The position numbers were made by a program, and so were the translations under genes. This document shows positions 21,706-33,605 of a stretch of DNA of 64,000 nucleotides, one piece after another. Position 1 is the stretch's first letter. Each line of letters opens with the position of its first letter. Location: positions 2,914,001 through 2,978,000 of the forward strand of contig JBLDXI010000032.1 of assembly GCA_047495785.1 (NCBI GenBank), given 5' to 3'. The notes below the pieces were generated by a model that saw nothing but the letters and a program-made list of their open reading frames with translations, did not search any database and was not told the origin of the DNA. The DNA is from Lepidodermella squamata (lineage: Eukaryota > Gastrotricha).

Positions 21706-21992
21706 GTTAAATAAAATGAGGTTCTAAAATAAATAAAAAACAGATTTTAGAATCGAACTGAATTTATACGAATTATAGCCTTGCAAATGGCTTGCGGCGA
21801 GTTTTCAATAATAGGTTTTTTCATAGAAAACGAGACGTTATTTACAAGGCTAGTTCTAGTGTTTCTTTTCACGGCAAACAGCGAAACGGCAAAGTCGAAA
21901 CGGCTGAAAATTTCGGCGAGATGTTCGGCCGATAGTTGAATGTAGCGCTTTTTCTCGCTACAAAATTCAAACATTTTACTCGATATCACATA

Positions 21993-22337
21993 TTAGTCAC
22001 TGTTTACCCACCTTTTAAAAATTTCCAGCTGAGCCAACTTACCTACGGGAAAAACGCAATGACGGGCTACGACCTTGAGCTGATTCAGCATTGGCTTAGC
22101 TGCATCGCGATTAAGCTGGGTTTCGAGTGCTAGAGCCACTTGGTTAGCCAGAAATAGCATTTCTTTTCGGCGATCAAAAACAGCAAAAGGATCGAACAGC
22201 TTGAGTTCAAGGACGCGTACTAGCCGCACTTGTTGCTGTTTCTTTAAGTAATCGTCGACGCGCCGAAATTCAGTCACGGCAGAGCCATAAATCACAGGCT
22301 TCTTCAAAGTTGCGCGCTCTCGCAAACAATAGGCCAT
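21993..22337 (-). CDS. Element ORF of 114 aa, unknown function (copy I)
   Basis: Frame from ATG 22337 to TAA 21993, starting MAYCLRERATLKKPVIYGSA and containing a likely helical middle (VRLVRVLELKLFDP, LANQVALALETQL). No family recognised. A second frame directly downstream (21989-21747, beginning SKMFEFCSEKKRYIQL without an ATG) could be its last exon, but the only linking intron I find would be about 33 nt, so I do not join them. The copy II equivalent is the same except one residue (DPLAVF for DPFAVF). Confidence 0.45.
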   Translation of the reverse strand: MAYCLRERATLKKPVIYGSAVTEFRRVDDYLKKQQQVRLVRVLELKLFDPFAVFDRRKEMLFLANQVALALETQLNRDAAKPMLNQLKVVARHCVFPVGKLAQLEIFKRWVNSD

Positions 22338-22696
22338 AATTAAGGTGTATAATTAGTTAATGACAAAACTAAGGATCAAAAATATTCAATAGTATTAAAT
22401 AGGTAGATATATACAGAAATATCGAACAAATTAAGGTGGCTAACTGATGCCCAAACAAAATGAGCAATTAATGAGCGCGCAGCTGGATCAATGCGTAGAA
22501 TATAGAAACGCTTGGATGAGAAAAAACTAATGCCGCAATAATTATTATAATAATAGCACCAAGCCGCGGAATAGGCGCACTTTCCGCCTTAAGTAAAAAG
22601 ATTTTTAAGGTGGAGAGCGCAATATATGATAAGTCTTATAATAAGTGGTAGAGTTGTAACTGGGCCAAAGTAAAATATTTCGCGAATTTTTGATAT

Positions 22697-23059
22697 ATGT
22701 CACTCAAACCGACCGATGCCGCGAACACATGGAAGATTGAGATCGCTATTTCGACCGATCGTACATCAGAGAGACACACCGTGAATTCACGCCGCCTTAA
22801 TAAACGCCGGGCGGCGGGCGCGTTACTGCTTGGAGCGCGCGCACGCATATATAGCTTTACCAGGCACCTTCTAGGCACCAACAGGTGCGCTATACAACCT
22901 GAATTTCGACCCTTCCGACCACGGAATGACCACGGAATGACCACGGAAAGGTGTCAATATTTGAGAATAAAAGAATTCAATACGCGCGCAGAAGAATGGC
23001 ATACGATCGAACAATCGCACACCTTTCAATGCGCTGCGCGCGCGCATTCGAGTGGATAG
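22697..23059 (+). CDS. Element ORF of 120 aa, uncertain (copy I)
   Basis: Frame starting MSLKPTDAANTWKIEI, Arg-rich after residue 30. It has no known domain and overlaps an antisense frame of 102 aa, so it may be chance. In its favour, PTDAANTW resembles PDDAAQTW in the 168-aa protein downstream. The surrounding DNA has GACCACGGAAT direct repeats (22915-22945). Low confidence. Confidence 0.28.
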   Translation: MSLKPTDAANTWKIEIAISTDRTSERHTVNSRRLNKRRAAGALLLGARARIYSFTRHLLGTNRCAIQPEFRPFRPRNDHGMTTERCQYLRIKEFNTRAEEWHTIEQSHTFQCAARAHSSG

Positions 23060-23148
23060 GCGCTAATATTATTACGAATTGAAGCAAGTGGGAAGAGGAT
23101 GAAAAAAATTAAATACGCCTAAACCGCATAACTGAAAAGTAGCAAAAA

Positions 23149-23760
23149 ATGGGCAGGCGCAGAAATGCAGAGCAACTGGCTCAACATCGCGAACAAATGC
23201 GGTTGATACGCGCAAATAGGACTCCTGACGAAATAGAGAAAGTTCGTGAGCGCGATCGGCGCCGCAAACAAGCCAAAACTGCGCTAATTCAGTCCGTCAA
23301 ATCGCAAGGTAATTTTTGGTGAATTTTTAAGGCTGTTATAAATATATGAATAAAAATGCAGATCAGTGTGGCGCGGTAGCATACTTGCCAACGGGATGCA
23401 ACTACTCAGCGCGGACAATAAGCGAACGCGACTTCTTGCGAAAACAAGCATTGATGGCAGAAACGTTCGAGGCGGATAAAATTATTGGTAAATTCAAGTT
23501 TATTATATTTCCAGCCATATTCATCGCATTAATTTTCAGGGCTGTGCGATTTATCGCCGCTCATCGCCAACACACTGCCTCCACTCTCACCTGGCGAAAT
23601 CACGCCACTGCTGGCACCGGACGATGCCGCGCAAACGTGGTGGCAAGAAATTAAAGACGATATGAGAAGCAGCTACCTTTCGCCGCCACTGGCACGTTTT
23701 CGCATAGCGATTCTACCTAACTGTACTCAAAGCAAAATTCCGGCCATTGAATTTCCATAG
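23149..23760 (+). CDS. Basic 168-aa protein of the large TIR element (copy I)
   Basis: Three exons: 23149-23308, 23362-23487 and 23540-23760, totalling 507 nt. Residues 1-53 are a charged helical, Arg-rich segment (MGRRRNAEQLAQHREQMRLI, then RTPDEIEKVRERDRRRKQ), resembling short basic DNA-binding regions. The rest contains PLSPGEITPLLAPDDAAQTW and ends IPAIEFP. Good splice sites (GTAATT...TGCAG, GTAAAT...TTTTCAG). Function unknown; DNA binding is inference from composition. Confidence 0.6.
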
Positions 23761-24011
23761 AAATAAAACAGAGATATAATAACGCCTTCTTTTATTTCAA
23801 CCGCGCTTTTTCAATCGATCATGAAAATATACCAAAGTTTGAGAAAAATTAAAGATATCGAAATTGCAGCAAGCCATTTGAGGATCAATTCAATTCTACT
23901 TTGCGAATAAGATCATTCATTATTATACATAATTATTACAAAAATCAGTTCAGACTTTTTCGGCTGTTTCGAACATAGAGAATAATTAGAAAAAGAAATG
24001 CAGTATAATCA
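23761..24011. other. Convergent 3' spacer within the element
   Basis: Between the 168-aa gene (+) and the 485-aa gene (-). It contains AATAAA at 23762-23767, a plausible plus-strand poly(A) signal. Nothing else supported. Confidence 0.45.
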
Positions 24012-24740
24012 CTACTGCTGAATATTGCCACGACCAGTCAACATGAGATCACCATTAGCAACAGTGGTTATATTAATTTTATCATTTTTTACAGCCAACA
24101 ACAGGCCAAAAAAAGCTTTAGAAACGTCCTTACGGTCTAAATTTTCTACAACGTGACTGAAGCAAACATCCTGATTTCTACACAAAACGCTGAGCTGATT
24201 TTGACAAAAGCGATCGTTGTCATCGACAAAACTTAAAATTGAAGAGCTAATTAAATGAATAGGCTGAGATGAGCTATCTAATACAACATCTACCGCACCT
24301 ACACTAATTTCTTCAGATTGGGCATCGGCTGATGATGATTCAACACAACACATGAGACTCTTCTTGGCGATCGGGGTGTATTTGTCCAAAATCGAGGTTG
24401 CTTTTCGCTTTGGTGCTGACAGACGGTCAAGAGGAACTCGCGATATCGGTATTTCTTCGTCAATCTGTTCCGGCTGCAAAGCAGGCTGCTGAAGGCGGCT
24501 TATCGAAAACTGAGTTGTCGGAATGATATCGCATCCGTCTCGATCTATAAATGAATACCGATATTTTCAATTCAAAAATTAGTCGTTGTAAATACTTACG
24601 GGGGTAATTTATCAGCCGAACTTCCTTGGAATATGCAAGACCATGAATCGCTGTATATAAAAATAAATATCGATAAGAAGTGAGACCAAATAATTATAAA
24701 ACTAACCTTCGCAGTCAGGGTAGGCAGACGAATCATCCAA
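24012..24740 (-). pseudogene. 3' part of the 485-aa element gene, severed by copy II (copy I)
   Basis: Holds exon 5 (to stop at 24012), exon 4 and the 3' part of exon 3 of the gene seen whole at 31931-33605. Copy II begins at 24741 inside exon 3, so exons 1-2 and the rest of exon 3 lie 9.4 kb away at 34171-35116. The frame itself carries no other damage. Confidence 0.75.
24739..24740. repeat. Target-site duplication AA, left of copy II
   Basis: Left flank ATCATCCAA and right flank AAGATATTCG (34169 on) overlap by AA. The empty site, visible inside copy II at 32651-32665, reads ATCATCCAAGATATTCG with a single AA. Confidence 0.8.
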
Positions 24741-24983
24741 CATGCTGTCGGCAGCGTCATCGGTGCCCATATTGCAAGCCGAAAATCCGCAACGACTGTC
24801 ACGTTTATTTTTAATTGTTTATTAAATATATTATATTAAATAATAATATTGTTAATCGGAATACAATGAAAATATTAAATAGCAACCCCTTCAACGTTCA
24901 ACGTTGCTAGGGGGCTCGGATGCGGTTTTCCCTAAAGCGGCAGCTGCTTCTAACCACTTGACGTCGTTATTCGCGCCAATCTG
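24741..24983 (+). repeat. Left terminal inverted repeat, copy II
   Basis: 243 bp, pairing with 33924-34168. The only differences I see are one transition (GATGCGG versus GATGTGG) and a 2-bp indel in the final GCGC run. Confidence 0.9.
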
Positions 24984-25302
24984 AATATCCCTGTATTGTG
25001 ACTGCTGATAGCATTGCTTTCGCTTTGCTTAAGGGTAAATTATGTTGATATACCTCGCCCTGCTGTTACGCTAGTTTCGCCAGTTCAGAGTTAGTTCTGC
25101 CATGAAGCATTTTCTTATCGGATGGTTGCTTATAGGTGTTACAAATTAATCACAGATCAAAGTTAATCACAGAACCATACATGATGCATTTCAAGCGGGC
25201 ATGATGTATTTACCTCTTTGTTTCAACTTTTTAAATGTATCTCTAGATTTTTACTTGATGTCAAATCACAGTCTTGGGTCGGCAGGTTTGTTGAAGAAGT
25301 TA

Positions 25303-27967
25303 ATGCTTCCAACTGCAACTACTGACGATGCAAGTACCCCTCGTGTTCTTGGAGGTTTCCTTCGATTTCTTTGAAAAAAACTGTGAGTCTCCTTCCTATA
25401 TTATTTTTCAGTCCTCAATGGTGCCTCTGCGATTCGGAGATCTCCTATGTTGCCTCTTTCGCCTTTGGTTTTGTCTATTGTCTCTACTCCGAAAGCTGTA
25501 TTGTCGCCGTATATCGGTATTCTTGCCATCGATAAAAAAATAGTTGCAATTTACAATTTTATTTCTTACTGGTATTAGCAAACTCTGCTAGTTCAGTTTT
25601 GACTGCAGTCACACCGTCTAGAATCGCCCCCAAGCGGTCGTTAGGCGCAGAAGCTGCTCCTCCTATTGGGCTAACACCGGCTAAAACCGTCCCCAAGCGA
25701 TTGCTAGAAGGGAAAGCTTTGGAAGACTACAAAACAATCCGTTCATTAGGTGAGCATTTTATCTATTATGCCAGAATTTCCCTAATAATTGATTCTCAGA
25801 AGCTCAACTTGCTGCTACCAAGAGCAATCTTGACGAATGTCGCCGTGAGAGGGACATTTTTAAGACTTTTGTACCTCAAGGATTGGCCCTCAACGTCAAG
25901 GAACAAAATCCATTAGCTTTATTGAGTCGCCAAAAACGATGCGATCGGCACAAAGGGCAGCTAATCAAGCCCTTGAATGCGCTGTTCGGGAGACTATCGA
26001 GCTTCGGTAGTTTCTATCCTGTCACCTCCCTGTCTGTACAAGTTAGTTTTTTTAATTATCGCTCAGAATTCATCTACACCTCACTCGTTGTCTAGGTGAA
26101 CTTTAGCCATGGTGTTGCTGCAAAGAAAATTTGGGTTGGTGACGATGAGGCTAGGAAAACAGCCCTTAGAAGGTAAGGTTTAAACTATTGCTAGCAATTA
26201 GTAGCAACTGATGACTTGTTTTAATCTAGTCTCGTGCGAGATTACTCCACGAAGTATTGGTCCATGAGGACGGTGTTTAAAATACTAAAAACCTCAACAT
26301 ATCAAATAACTCAGCGCGAATTCGAACAAGAAAAGAAAATCCTAGCAAACATCCTGCCCATCCAGGTTGTTGTCGTTCCAGAGGGTAAAGACGTGACCAG
26401 TGCTGCTTTCGTGCTTCCTAGTCGTCAGATACCTTACCTTTTTCGCAATGGAATCGTTCCGAAGCCCATGGCTCCAACTGTCAACATCCGTATTCAAGGC
26501 AAATACATTTTAAACTGAAATTTCCAATATTTAATTTTTATTTCTTTTCTAGGCGATGGTACGATTTTCCGGACGGGCAAATTTCCTCATTACCGACTCA
26601 ATTACGGCTTTTTTCATCAGAAAGTCGCCGTCTCAACTGTAACCGAATACACTGCGGGCGTGTTTTTCGGCAAGGAATCGCGAGAAAACCTGGAATATTT
26701 ATTGCCAGTATTCGATGATTTTAACGAGCTGAAAGTTACAGGCCTCACACTTGATGATGGTGTCAAATTAGATGTTACACTGTAAGTTGCCTCAGGCTTT
26801 TTCCAGAAGTCATTTATTTCAATATTCTTTAAATATAGTTCCATTTGCGCTGATCTACCGGCTATTGGCAAGCTGGTTGGAACTAGCCACACCGACGCGC
26901 TTGGCTGCCCATGTTGCGTCTTCAATTTTGTTGACGACGCAAAGCCTTTGAATGTTCTCATCGACGAAAACGATCGCAAGCCGAAGCGCGATCTGCCTTC
27001 CAGCCTCGTTAAAATCGACGCTGACGACATTTACTGGTGCTCTCTTCACTGTGCCTTGCGTATCGCGTTCCTTGTTCTTCGAGCGGTAAGATCGTCATAT
27101 CTATTCTCATTGCTCTTAATATATTTTATTTTTTTTTTATAGTTTTTTCTGTTTATGAAGGAGTCCGTGGTGGATTATGAGCTACGCATCTCCCAACTCG
27201 TCCAAAGTTACGACCGAAAGGCAGTTGTCAGCTTTGAAAAGAGCGAGGTGAAAATCAGCAACATGAATCACCACACGCTTTTCAAGCTGCTATTCGATGC
27301 TGACGAACTGTGGTCGCCGATGTCGGTCTGCAGGGGTGGTTGGGAAGTCGATTACGTCCTGAAGCAGCATCGCGGCTCGAAACCATTTAGCGACTTCCTC
27401 GCGCAAAAGCAGATTTCCGCCAAGTCTCTCACTCGCAAGGAGCTTGCTAGCGCAGCCGTTGACCACGGCTTTTTGGTCGAAGGGTCCCCGATTCAGGCCA
27501 AGTTGGTCCAGTTCGCTGAAGCCAAGAAGCTCTACAAAAAGCTATTCGCTCTAATTCGCTGTAAAGATCAGTCTATTCCGATTCCCGATTCCGACGCAGA
27601 TTTTCACGCTTTCGCGAACCTCGTCCGTCGGCTTTCGGGATGCTATACCCCCTACCTTCATATCTTTCAATTCCACACTTGGGATAGACTTGAACGTCTT
27701 CGCCTCGCTGGAACCTATCTTGCCGCCATTTCGGGTGAAAATGTCGAAATCCTGCACAAGATCGGGAAAGAACAGCTTGCGCATCAAGTCTGTCTTATAG
27801 GCGGTCATGAGAGTCAGCAGATTATGGAATTGTGCAATGTCCGTTTGGCCTCGGATATTGGTGCGAATAATGCTTACATCGAATCTCAGCCAACTGTAGT
27901 TACATCAGCTGTCAACTTCAGCGATTCTAATGACTTCGAGCCATTCGATTTCACGTGCGATTGTTGA
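25303..27967 (+). CDS. Transposase-like protein of the large TIR element (copy II)
   Basis: Same nine-exon structure and 731-aa product as 17371-20032, with the CADLPAIGKLVG, CPCC and DADDIYWCSLHCALR motifs unchanged. Differences are few: CCGCCT versus CCGTCT (Pro to Ser) in exon 3, V to M in exon 6 (KPMAPT), and single-base changes in introns. The GC-AG intron is retained. Both copies being open argues that the product is or was recently functional. Confidence 0.68.
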
Positions 27968-29186
27968 TTTTTCTTATTTCAATACGACTAATATTCTGAG
28001 TATTAATCTGAGTCTTTCAATGGATGTTTTGCATGGTTTTGTTGACTAAAAATGAGTATTCGTTCATTACTTTCATTTTTCGATGGCGATCTCGTTGTAG
28101 TTATAATTCGCAAAAAATCTTGTTTTCAATCTTGACTGAATGATAATTATTTGTGGTCTTAGCTAGTCCCACTAATCGATGGGCAATATATTTGTTTAAC
28201 GCCGCCTTAATAATTGCTTGTATTACTGATTAGAGGATACGTCTCTGAGAATACGTTTTTCAAATAGGAATAATTGTGGTTTCATATATTCATTTTGTAT
28301 AAAATTGACTACGCCGCTTTTCAATCAACACTATGTATTAATTCCTCTTTTCTTCGTGACTATTGATCGTTCCATATGTTGTTAACCCGTGCAAACCGAC
28401 ATCGGTGATCAGTTCATCATCATCGAATAGCTGTTTGAAAAGCGTGTGTTTTATTCTATTTTAATTATCACGTTCTGAGACGTCAACCGCCTTAATGATT
28501 TGGGGTCTTACCCAGTCCTACCGGTATTTCGATAATTCTCCACCTTAAATAATTTCAAAAATTATAATTATATTATTGGAAAAATCTATCCGGTGGAATG
28601 TCGGTTTTATGGCCATATAAAACCGCCTTGATATTGTTTAATAATGTATATTTTCTTCTCTGAGTTCGTTTTTTATAACGAAATCTCGTGCTTGATTAAT
28701 ATGGCGAATTCATTATTTTATTATCATCGGCTGGTTTCATTGATATACGCTTTCCGATTATCGATGAATTCGTATTAATTTAGCTCGACTTTCGTTTTCA
28801 GCTATCTCAATATTTTTTGTGATATTATTCGATAATTTCAAAGTTTTACGCCGATAATGTATACAAAGCCACCTTAATAATATTTATGAGCTCCTAATTG
28901 GAATTATCTCCTGATTTGCTATAAAATAGCATCCTCTCATTGAAACTCAGCTCTTTCTAAGCCGTTCTGTTATCTCTGCACCGACCTATTAATGGTATTG
29001 TTCGATCTTCCGAGCTAAAAATCTTCACTAATTTGCCATTCGGTAATAAATAAACAGGAAACAAATAAAAAGCATGCCATGCGTGTGTTTTATTACGTGT
29101 TAAAAATTGCGATTGTACAATATTGCGTTGAAGCAGCCATCATTCATTAGACAAAAAGCAACGAGAAAATCGGACAATTAAATGTA
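27968..29186. other. Non-coding centre of the element, copy II
   Basis: Equivalent of 20033-21267, with the same CCTTAA-type motifs and GTCTTA...AGTCC blocks. Shorter by small deletions near 28335 and 28862. Confidence 0.5.
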
Positions 29187-29624
29187 TCACTTCTTGAACA
29201 AGCGCTTAGGTTTCGGCGCTGGTTGTATTTTGCCCAGCCTCGAACAAAAGAGCCGAAATAAGATCCGGCGTTCCTGCTTGGCAGCACTGCTGTTGCGATC
29301 GTGATCGGGGTAAAGTCGGTATCGATTGCTCATAAGCACGCGAGGCTCGAGATCGAAATAGGCCGCCACCTCCTCGTCGGTTGTAGGTGTTGTAGGGTGG
29401 ATACGATTATCAGGATGCTAAAATATAATATAACATAGAGCCAAATAACAAAAATGAAATTAGACTAAAATTACCTCTTCAGCGGTTTTGCTTGGCGTCG
29501 TCTTCTGACGATCAGCCACGATTCGGGGTTGTCGCCGTTGTTTCGGGGTACTGGGAGTAGCCTTAACTTTTCGCTCCATGATATCTACCTTACGACAGGG
29601 GCGCTTATGACTTGTTGATGACAT
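29187..29624 (-). CDS. Small basic protein of the large TIR element (copy II)
   Basis: Two exons matching 21268-21705, 126 aa, with basic N- and C-terminal clusters, one Asp/Val difference from copy I. See copy I for description. Function unknown. Confidence 0.6.
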
Positions 29625-29911
29625 GTTAAATAAAATGAGGTTCTAAAATAAATAAAAAACAGATTTTAGAATCGAACTGAATTTATACGAATTATAGCCT
29701 TGCAAATGGCTTGCGGCGAGTTTTCAATAATAGGTTTTTTCATAGAAAACGAGACGTTATTTACAAGGCTAGTTCTAGTGTTTCTTTTCACGGCAAACAG
29801 CGAAACGGCAAAGTCGAAACGGCTGAAAATTTCGGCGAGATGTTCGGCCGATAGTTGAATGTAGCGCTTTTTCTCGCTACAAAATTCAAACATTTTACTC
29901 GATATCACATA

Positions 29912-30256
29912 TTAGTCACTGTTTACCCACCTTTTAAAAATTTCCAGCTGAGCCAACTTACCTACGGGAAAAACGCAATGACGGGCTACGACCTTGAGCT
30001 GATTCAGCATTGGCTTAGCTGCATCGCGATTAAGCTGGGTTTCGAGTGCTAGAGCCACTTGGTTAGCCAGAAATAGCATTTCTTTTCGGCGATCAAAAAC
30101 AGCTAAAGGATCGAACAGCTTGAGTTCAAGGACGCGTACTAGCCGCACTTGTTGCTGTTTCTTTAAGTAATCGTCGACGCGCCGAAATTCAGTCACGGCA
30201 GAGCCATAAATCACAGGCTTCTTCAAAGTTGCGCGCTCTCGCAAACAATAGGCCAT
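29912..30256 (-). CDS. Element ORF of 114 aa, unknown function (copy II)
   Basis: Equivalent of 21993-22337, frame intact, one residue different. The follow-on frame at 29908-29666 is also preserved unchanged, which weakly favours it being coding. Confidence 0.45.
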   Translation of the reverse strand: MAYCLRERATLKKPVIYGSAVTEFRRVDDYLKKQQQVRLVRVLELKLFDPLAVFDRRKEMLFLANQVALALETQLNRDAAKPMLNQLKVVARHCVFPVGKLAQLEIFKRWVNSD

Positions 30257-30615
30257 AATTAAGGTGTATAATTAGTTAATGACAAAACTAAGGATCAAAA
30301 ATATTCAATAGTATTAAATAGGTAGATATATACAGAAATATCGAACAAATTAAGGTGGCTAACTGATGCCCAAACAAAATGAGCAATTAATGAGCGCGCA
30401 GCTGGATCAATGCGTAGAATATAGAAACGCTTGGATGAGAAAAAACTAATGCCGCAATAATTATTATAATAATAGCACCAAGCCGCGGAATAGGCGCACT
30501 TTCCGCCTTAAGTAAAAAGATTTTTAAGGTGGAGAGCGCAATATATGATAAGTCTTATAATAAGTGGTAGAGTTGTAACTGGGCCAAAGTAAAATATTTC
30601 GCGAATTTTTGATAT

Positions 30616-30978
30616 ATGTCACTCAAACCGACCGATGCCGCGAACACATGGAAGATTGAGATCGCTATTTCGACCGATCGTACATCAGAGAGACACACCG
30701 TGAATTCACGCCGCCTTAATAAACGCCGGGCGGCGGGCGCGTTACTGCTTGGAGCGCGCGCACGCATATATAGCTTTACCAGGCACCTTCTAGGCACCAA
30801 CAGGTGCGCTATACAACCTGAATTTCGACCCTTCCGACCACGGAATGACCACGGAATGACCACGGAAAGGTGTCAATATTTGAGAATAAAAGAATTCAAT
30901 ACGCGCGCAGAAGAATGGCATACGATCGAACAATCGCACACCTTTCAATGCGCTGCGCGCGCGCATTCGAGTGGATAG
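30616..30978 (+). CDS. Element ORF of 120 aa, uncertain (copy II)
   Basis: Same frame as 22697-23059 with no visible change. The copies are too similar for conservation to tell coding from non-coding. Confidence 0.28.
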   Translation: MSLKPTDAANTWKIEIAISTDRTSERHTVNSRRLNKRRAAGALLLGARARIYSFTRHLLGTNRCAIQPEFRPFRPRNDHGMTTERCQYLRIKEFNTRAEEWHTIEQSHTFQCAARAHSSG

Positions 30979-31067
30979 GCGCTAATATTATTACGAATTG
31001 AAGCAAGTGGGAAGAGGATGAAAAAAATTAAATACGCCTAAACCGCATAACTGAAAAGTAGCAAAAA

Positions 31068-31679
31068 ATGGGCAGGCGCAGAAATGCAGAGCAACTGGCT
31101 CAACATCGCGAACAAATGCGGTTGATACGCGCAAATAGGACTCCTGACGAAATAGAGAAAGTTCGTGAGCGCGATCGGCGCCGCAAACAAGCCAAAACTG
31201 CGCTAATTCAGTCCGTCAAATCGCAAGGTAATTTTTGGTGAATTTTTAAGGCTGTTATAAATATATGAATAAAAATGCAGATCAGTGTGGCGCGGTAGCA
31301 TACTTGCCAACGGGATGCAACTACTCAGCGCGGACAATAAGCGAACGCGACTTCTTGCGAAAACAAGCATTGATGGCAGAAACGTTCGAGGCGGATAAAA
31401 TTATTGGTAAATTCAAGTTTATTATATTTTCAGCCATATTCATCGCATTAATTTTCAGGGCTGTGCGATTTATCGCCGCTCATCGCCAACACACTGCCTC
31501 CACTCTCACCTGGCGAAATCACGCCACTGCTGGCACCGGACGATGCCGCGCAAACGTGGTGGCAAGAAATTAAAGACGATATGAGAAGCAGCTACCTTTC
31601 GCCGCCACTGGCACGTTTTCGCATAGCGATTCTACCTAACTGTACTCAAAGCAAAATTCCGGCCATTGAATTTCCATAG
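31068..31679 (+). CDS. Basic 168-aa protein of the large TIR element (copy II)
   Basis: Three exons as in copy I (23149-23760), with the Arg-rich N-terminal helix and APDDAAQTW segment. The only change I noticed is in intron 2 (TATTTTCAG versus TATTTCCAG). Confidence 0.6.
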
Positions 31680-31930
31680 CAATAAAACAGAGATATAATA
31701 ACGCCTTCTTTTATTTCAACCGCGCTTTTTCAATCGATCATGAAAATATACCAAAGTTTGAGAAAAATTAAAGATATCGAAATTGCAGCAAGCCATTTGG
31801 GGATCAATTCAATTCTACTTTGCGAATAAGATCATTCATTATTATACATAATTATTACAAAAATCAGTTCAGACTTTTTCGGCTGTTTCGAACATAGAGA
31901 ATAATTAGAAAAAGAAATGCAGTATAATCA

Positions 31931-33605
31931 CTACTGCTGAATATTGCCACGACCAGTCAACATGAGATCACCATTAGCAACAGTGGTTATATTAATTTTA
32001 TCATTTTTTACAGCCAACAACAGGCCAAAAAAAGCTTTAGAAACGTCCTTACGGTCTAAATTTTCTACAACGTGACTGAAGCAAACATCCTGATTTCTAC
32101 ACAAAACGCTGAGCTGATTTTGACAAAAGCGATCGTTGTCATCGACAAAACTTAAAATTGAAGAGCTAATTAAATGAATAGGCTGAGATGAGCTATCTAA
32201 TACAACATCTACCGCACCTACACTAATTTCTTCAGATTGGGCATCGGCTGATGATGATTCAACACAACACATGAGACTCTTCTTGGCGATCGGGGTGTAT
32301 TTGTCCAAAATCGAGGTTGCTTTTCGCTTTGGTGCTGACAGACGGTCAAGAGGAACTCGCGATATCGGTATTTCTTCGTCAATCTGTTCCGGCTGCAAAG
32401 CAGGCTGCTGAAGGCGGCTTATCGAAAACTGAGTTGTCGGAATGATATCGCATCCGTCTCGATCTATAAATGAATACCGATATTTTCAATTCAAAAATTA
32501 GTCGTTGTAAATACTTACGGGGGTAATTTATCAGCCGAACTTCCTTGGAATATGCAAGACCATGAATCGCTGTATATAAAAATAAATATCGATAAGAAGT
32601 GAGACCAAATAATTATAAAACTAACCTTCGCAGTCAGGGTAGGCAGACGAATCATCCAAGATATTCGTGAATGGTAAAGTATCTAAACAAATATAGTAGA
32701 TAACGCTAACGAATTAATGAAAATCCCAACCTAGAATGCTGAAAATGTTAGTCCTTAAACGAGAAGAAACTTCGATAGCAGGCCTTCTGATGAGAACGTC
32801 AGCTGGGATGATGTGATCACTTCTTAGGCCACCAATGCGATCCAAAGCTATTGAGCGACTGAAGAGTGGGGCAAACCAGAAGTCGAATTCCTTCTCTTCA
32901 TACTCCAGCGTCGTGGCGGAGTTGAGGTGCTTTGCGGTATCGAAAATAGCAGCACGATCATCCCATTCAGGCACGTCTTTCAAAGTCAAGTACGACGCAT
33001 GCTCTTCTTTCATCTCCTGAGTTAACAGATCAAAGATCGGGATGGTTGAATCGATGTCTCCGTTAACCAAGAGTCCAAAGCCATCGTCAACGATGGGTTC
33101 AGAATCCACATCAAAGTTGCAATTAGTACCGATCAACGGGGCACAAGGCAGCTCAAGCTGGTGCGAAGCTGACTCCAAGTAGACCACATCGCATAGCTGA
33201 AAGCAACATCATAGTTGAAAAAAACAAAAATAACAATCTTGGGTATATAATTACCGAACGAATAATGGGCACATCACAGGATGGCAAGCGGCACCCCAGC
33301 TGCTCGAGAGCTTTCGACACGTAGGTGTTGGTATCGATAGTCTCGACGCGCTTAACAATATCAACCTGCAAAATGCAAAGGGAGTCATTAGCATCATGAA
33401 ACAGCCTGCTGACTTTCAGGCTGTAAATAGTACTAAGAACATAAATTAGCTGGCCGTAAGTTCGAAGCTCGAGCGTAACTGCGGAACGAGCAAGATCACA
33501 AAACTGCTTAACGTCAACGGTGGCAACGATCGACGACAGCAGCGGCTGATTCGCGATAACACGGCGATAAACATTGCTACGGATAAAAGTCGTCAAACTC
33601 TCCAT
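31931..33605 (-). CDS. 485-aa protein of the large TIR element (copy II, intact)
   Basis: Five exons on the minus strand: 33605-33255, 33196-32731, 32682-32626, 32569-32519 and 32463-31931; 1458 nt, 485 aa. Short reading frames ending at 32714 are intron read-through; the donor at CTAG|GTTGGG and acceptor GTTTAG join exon 2 to exon 3 in frame. It starts MESLTTFIRSNVYRRVIANQ. Middle region is acidic (EPIVDDGFGLLVNGDIDS), with aromatic EEKEFDFWFAPLFSR. The C-terminal part is Ser-rich with Lys/Arg (SAPKRKATSILDKYTPIAKK). No TM segment or signal peptide, no family recognised. Transcribed inward from near the right TIR, so that TIR may hold its promoter (inference). Confidence 0.62.

Larger units (their letters stand above)
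16799..24740. mobile_element. Large TIR transposon, copy I, left portion (interrupted by copy II)
   Basis: Starts with the TIR CATGCTGTCGG and runs through all element genes to AATCATCCAA at 24740, where copy II begins. The remainder of copy I resumes at 34171. Total copy I length is about 9451 bp, against 9428 for copy II. Copies differ only by scattered substitutions and short indels (for example near 16970, 17100, 20400 and 20938), so both transpositions are recent. Confidence 0.88.

Noticed and set aside
22636-22944. 102-aa minus-strand ORF opposite the 120-aa ORF
   Set aside because: No splice, domain or composition support; most likely a mirror of the GC-rich plus-strand frame.
32714-33187. 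Separate 157-aa gene ending in GWDFH (also at 34225-34698)
   Set aside because: The last five codons read into an intron. The donor at CTAG|GTTGGG joins in frame to exon 3 and gives a whole-codon 485-aa model.
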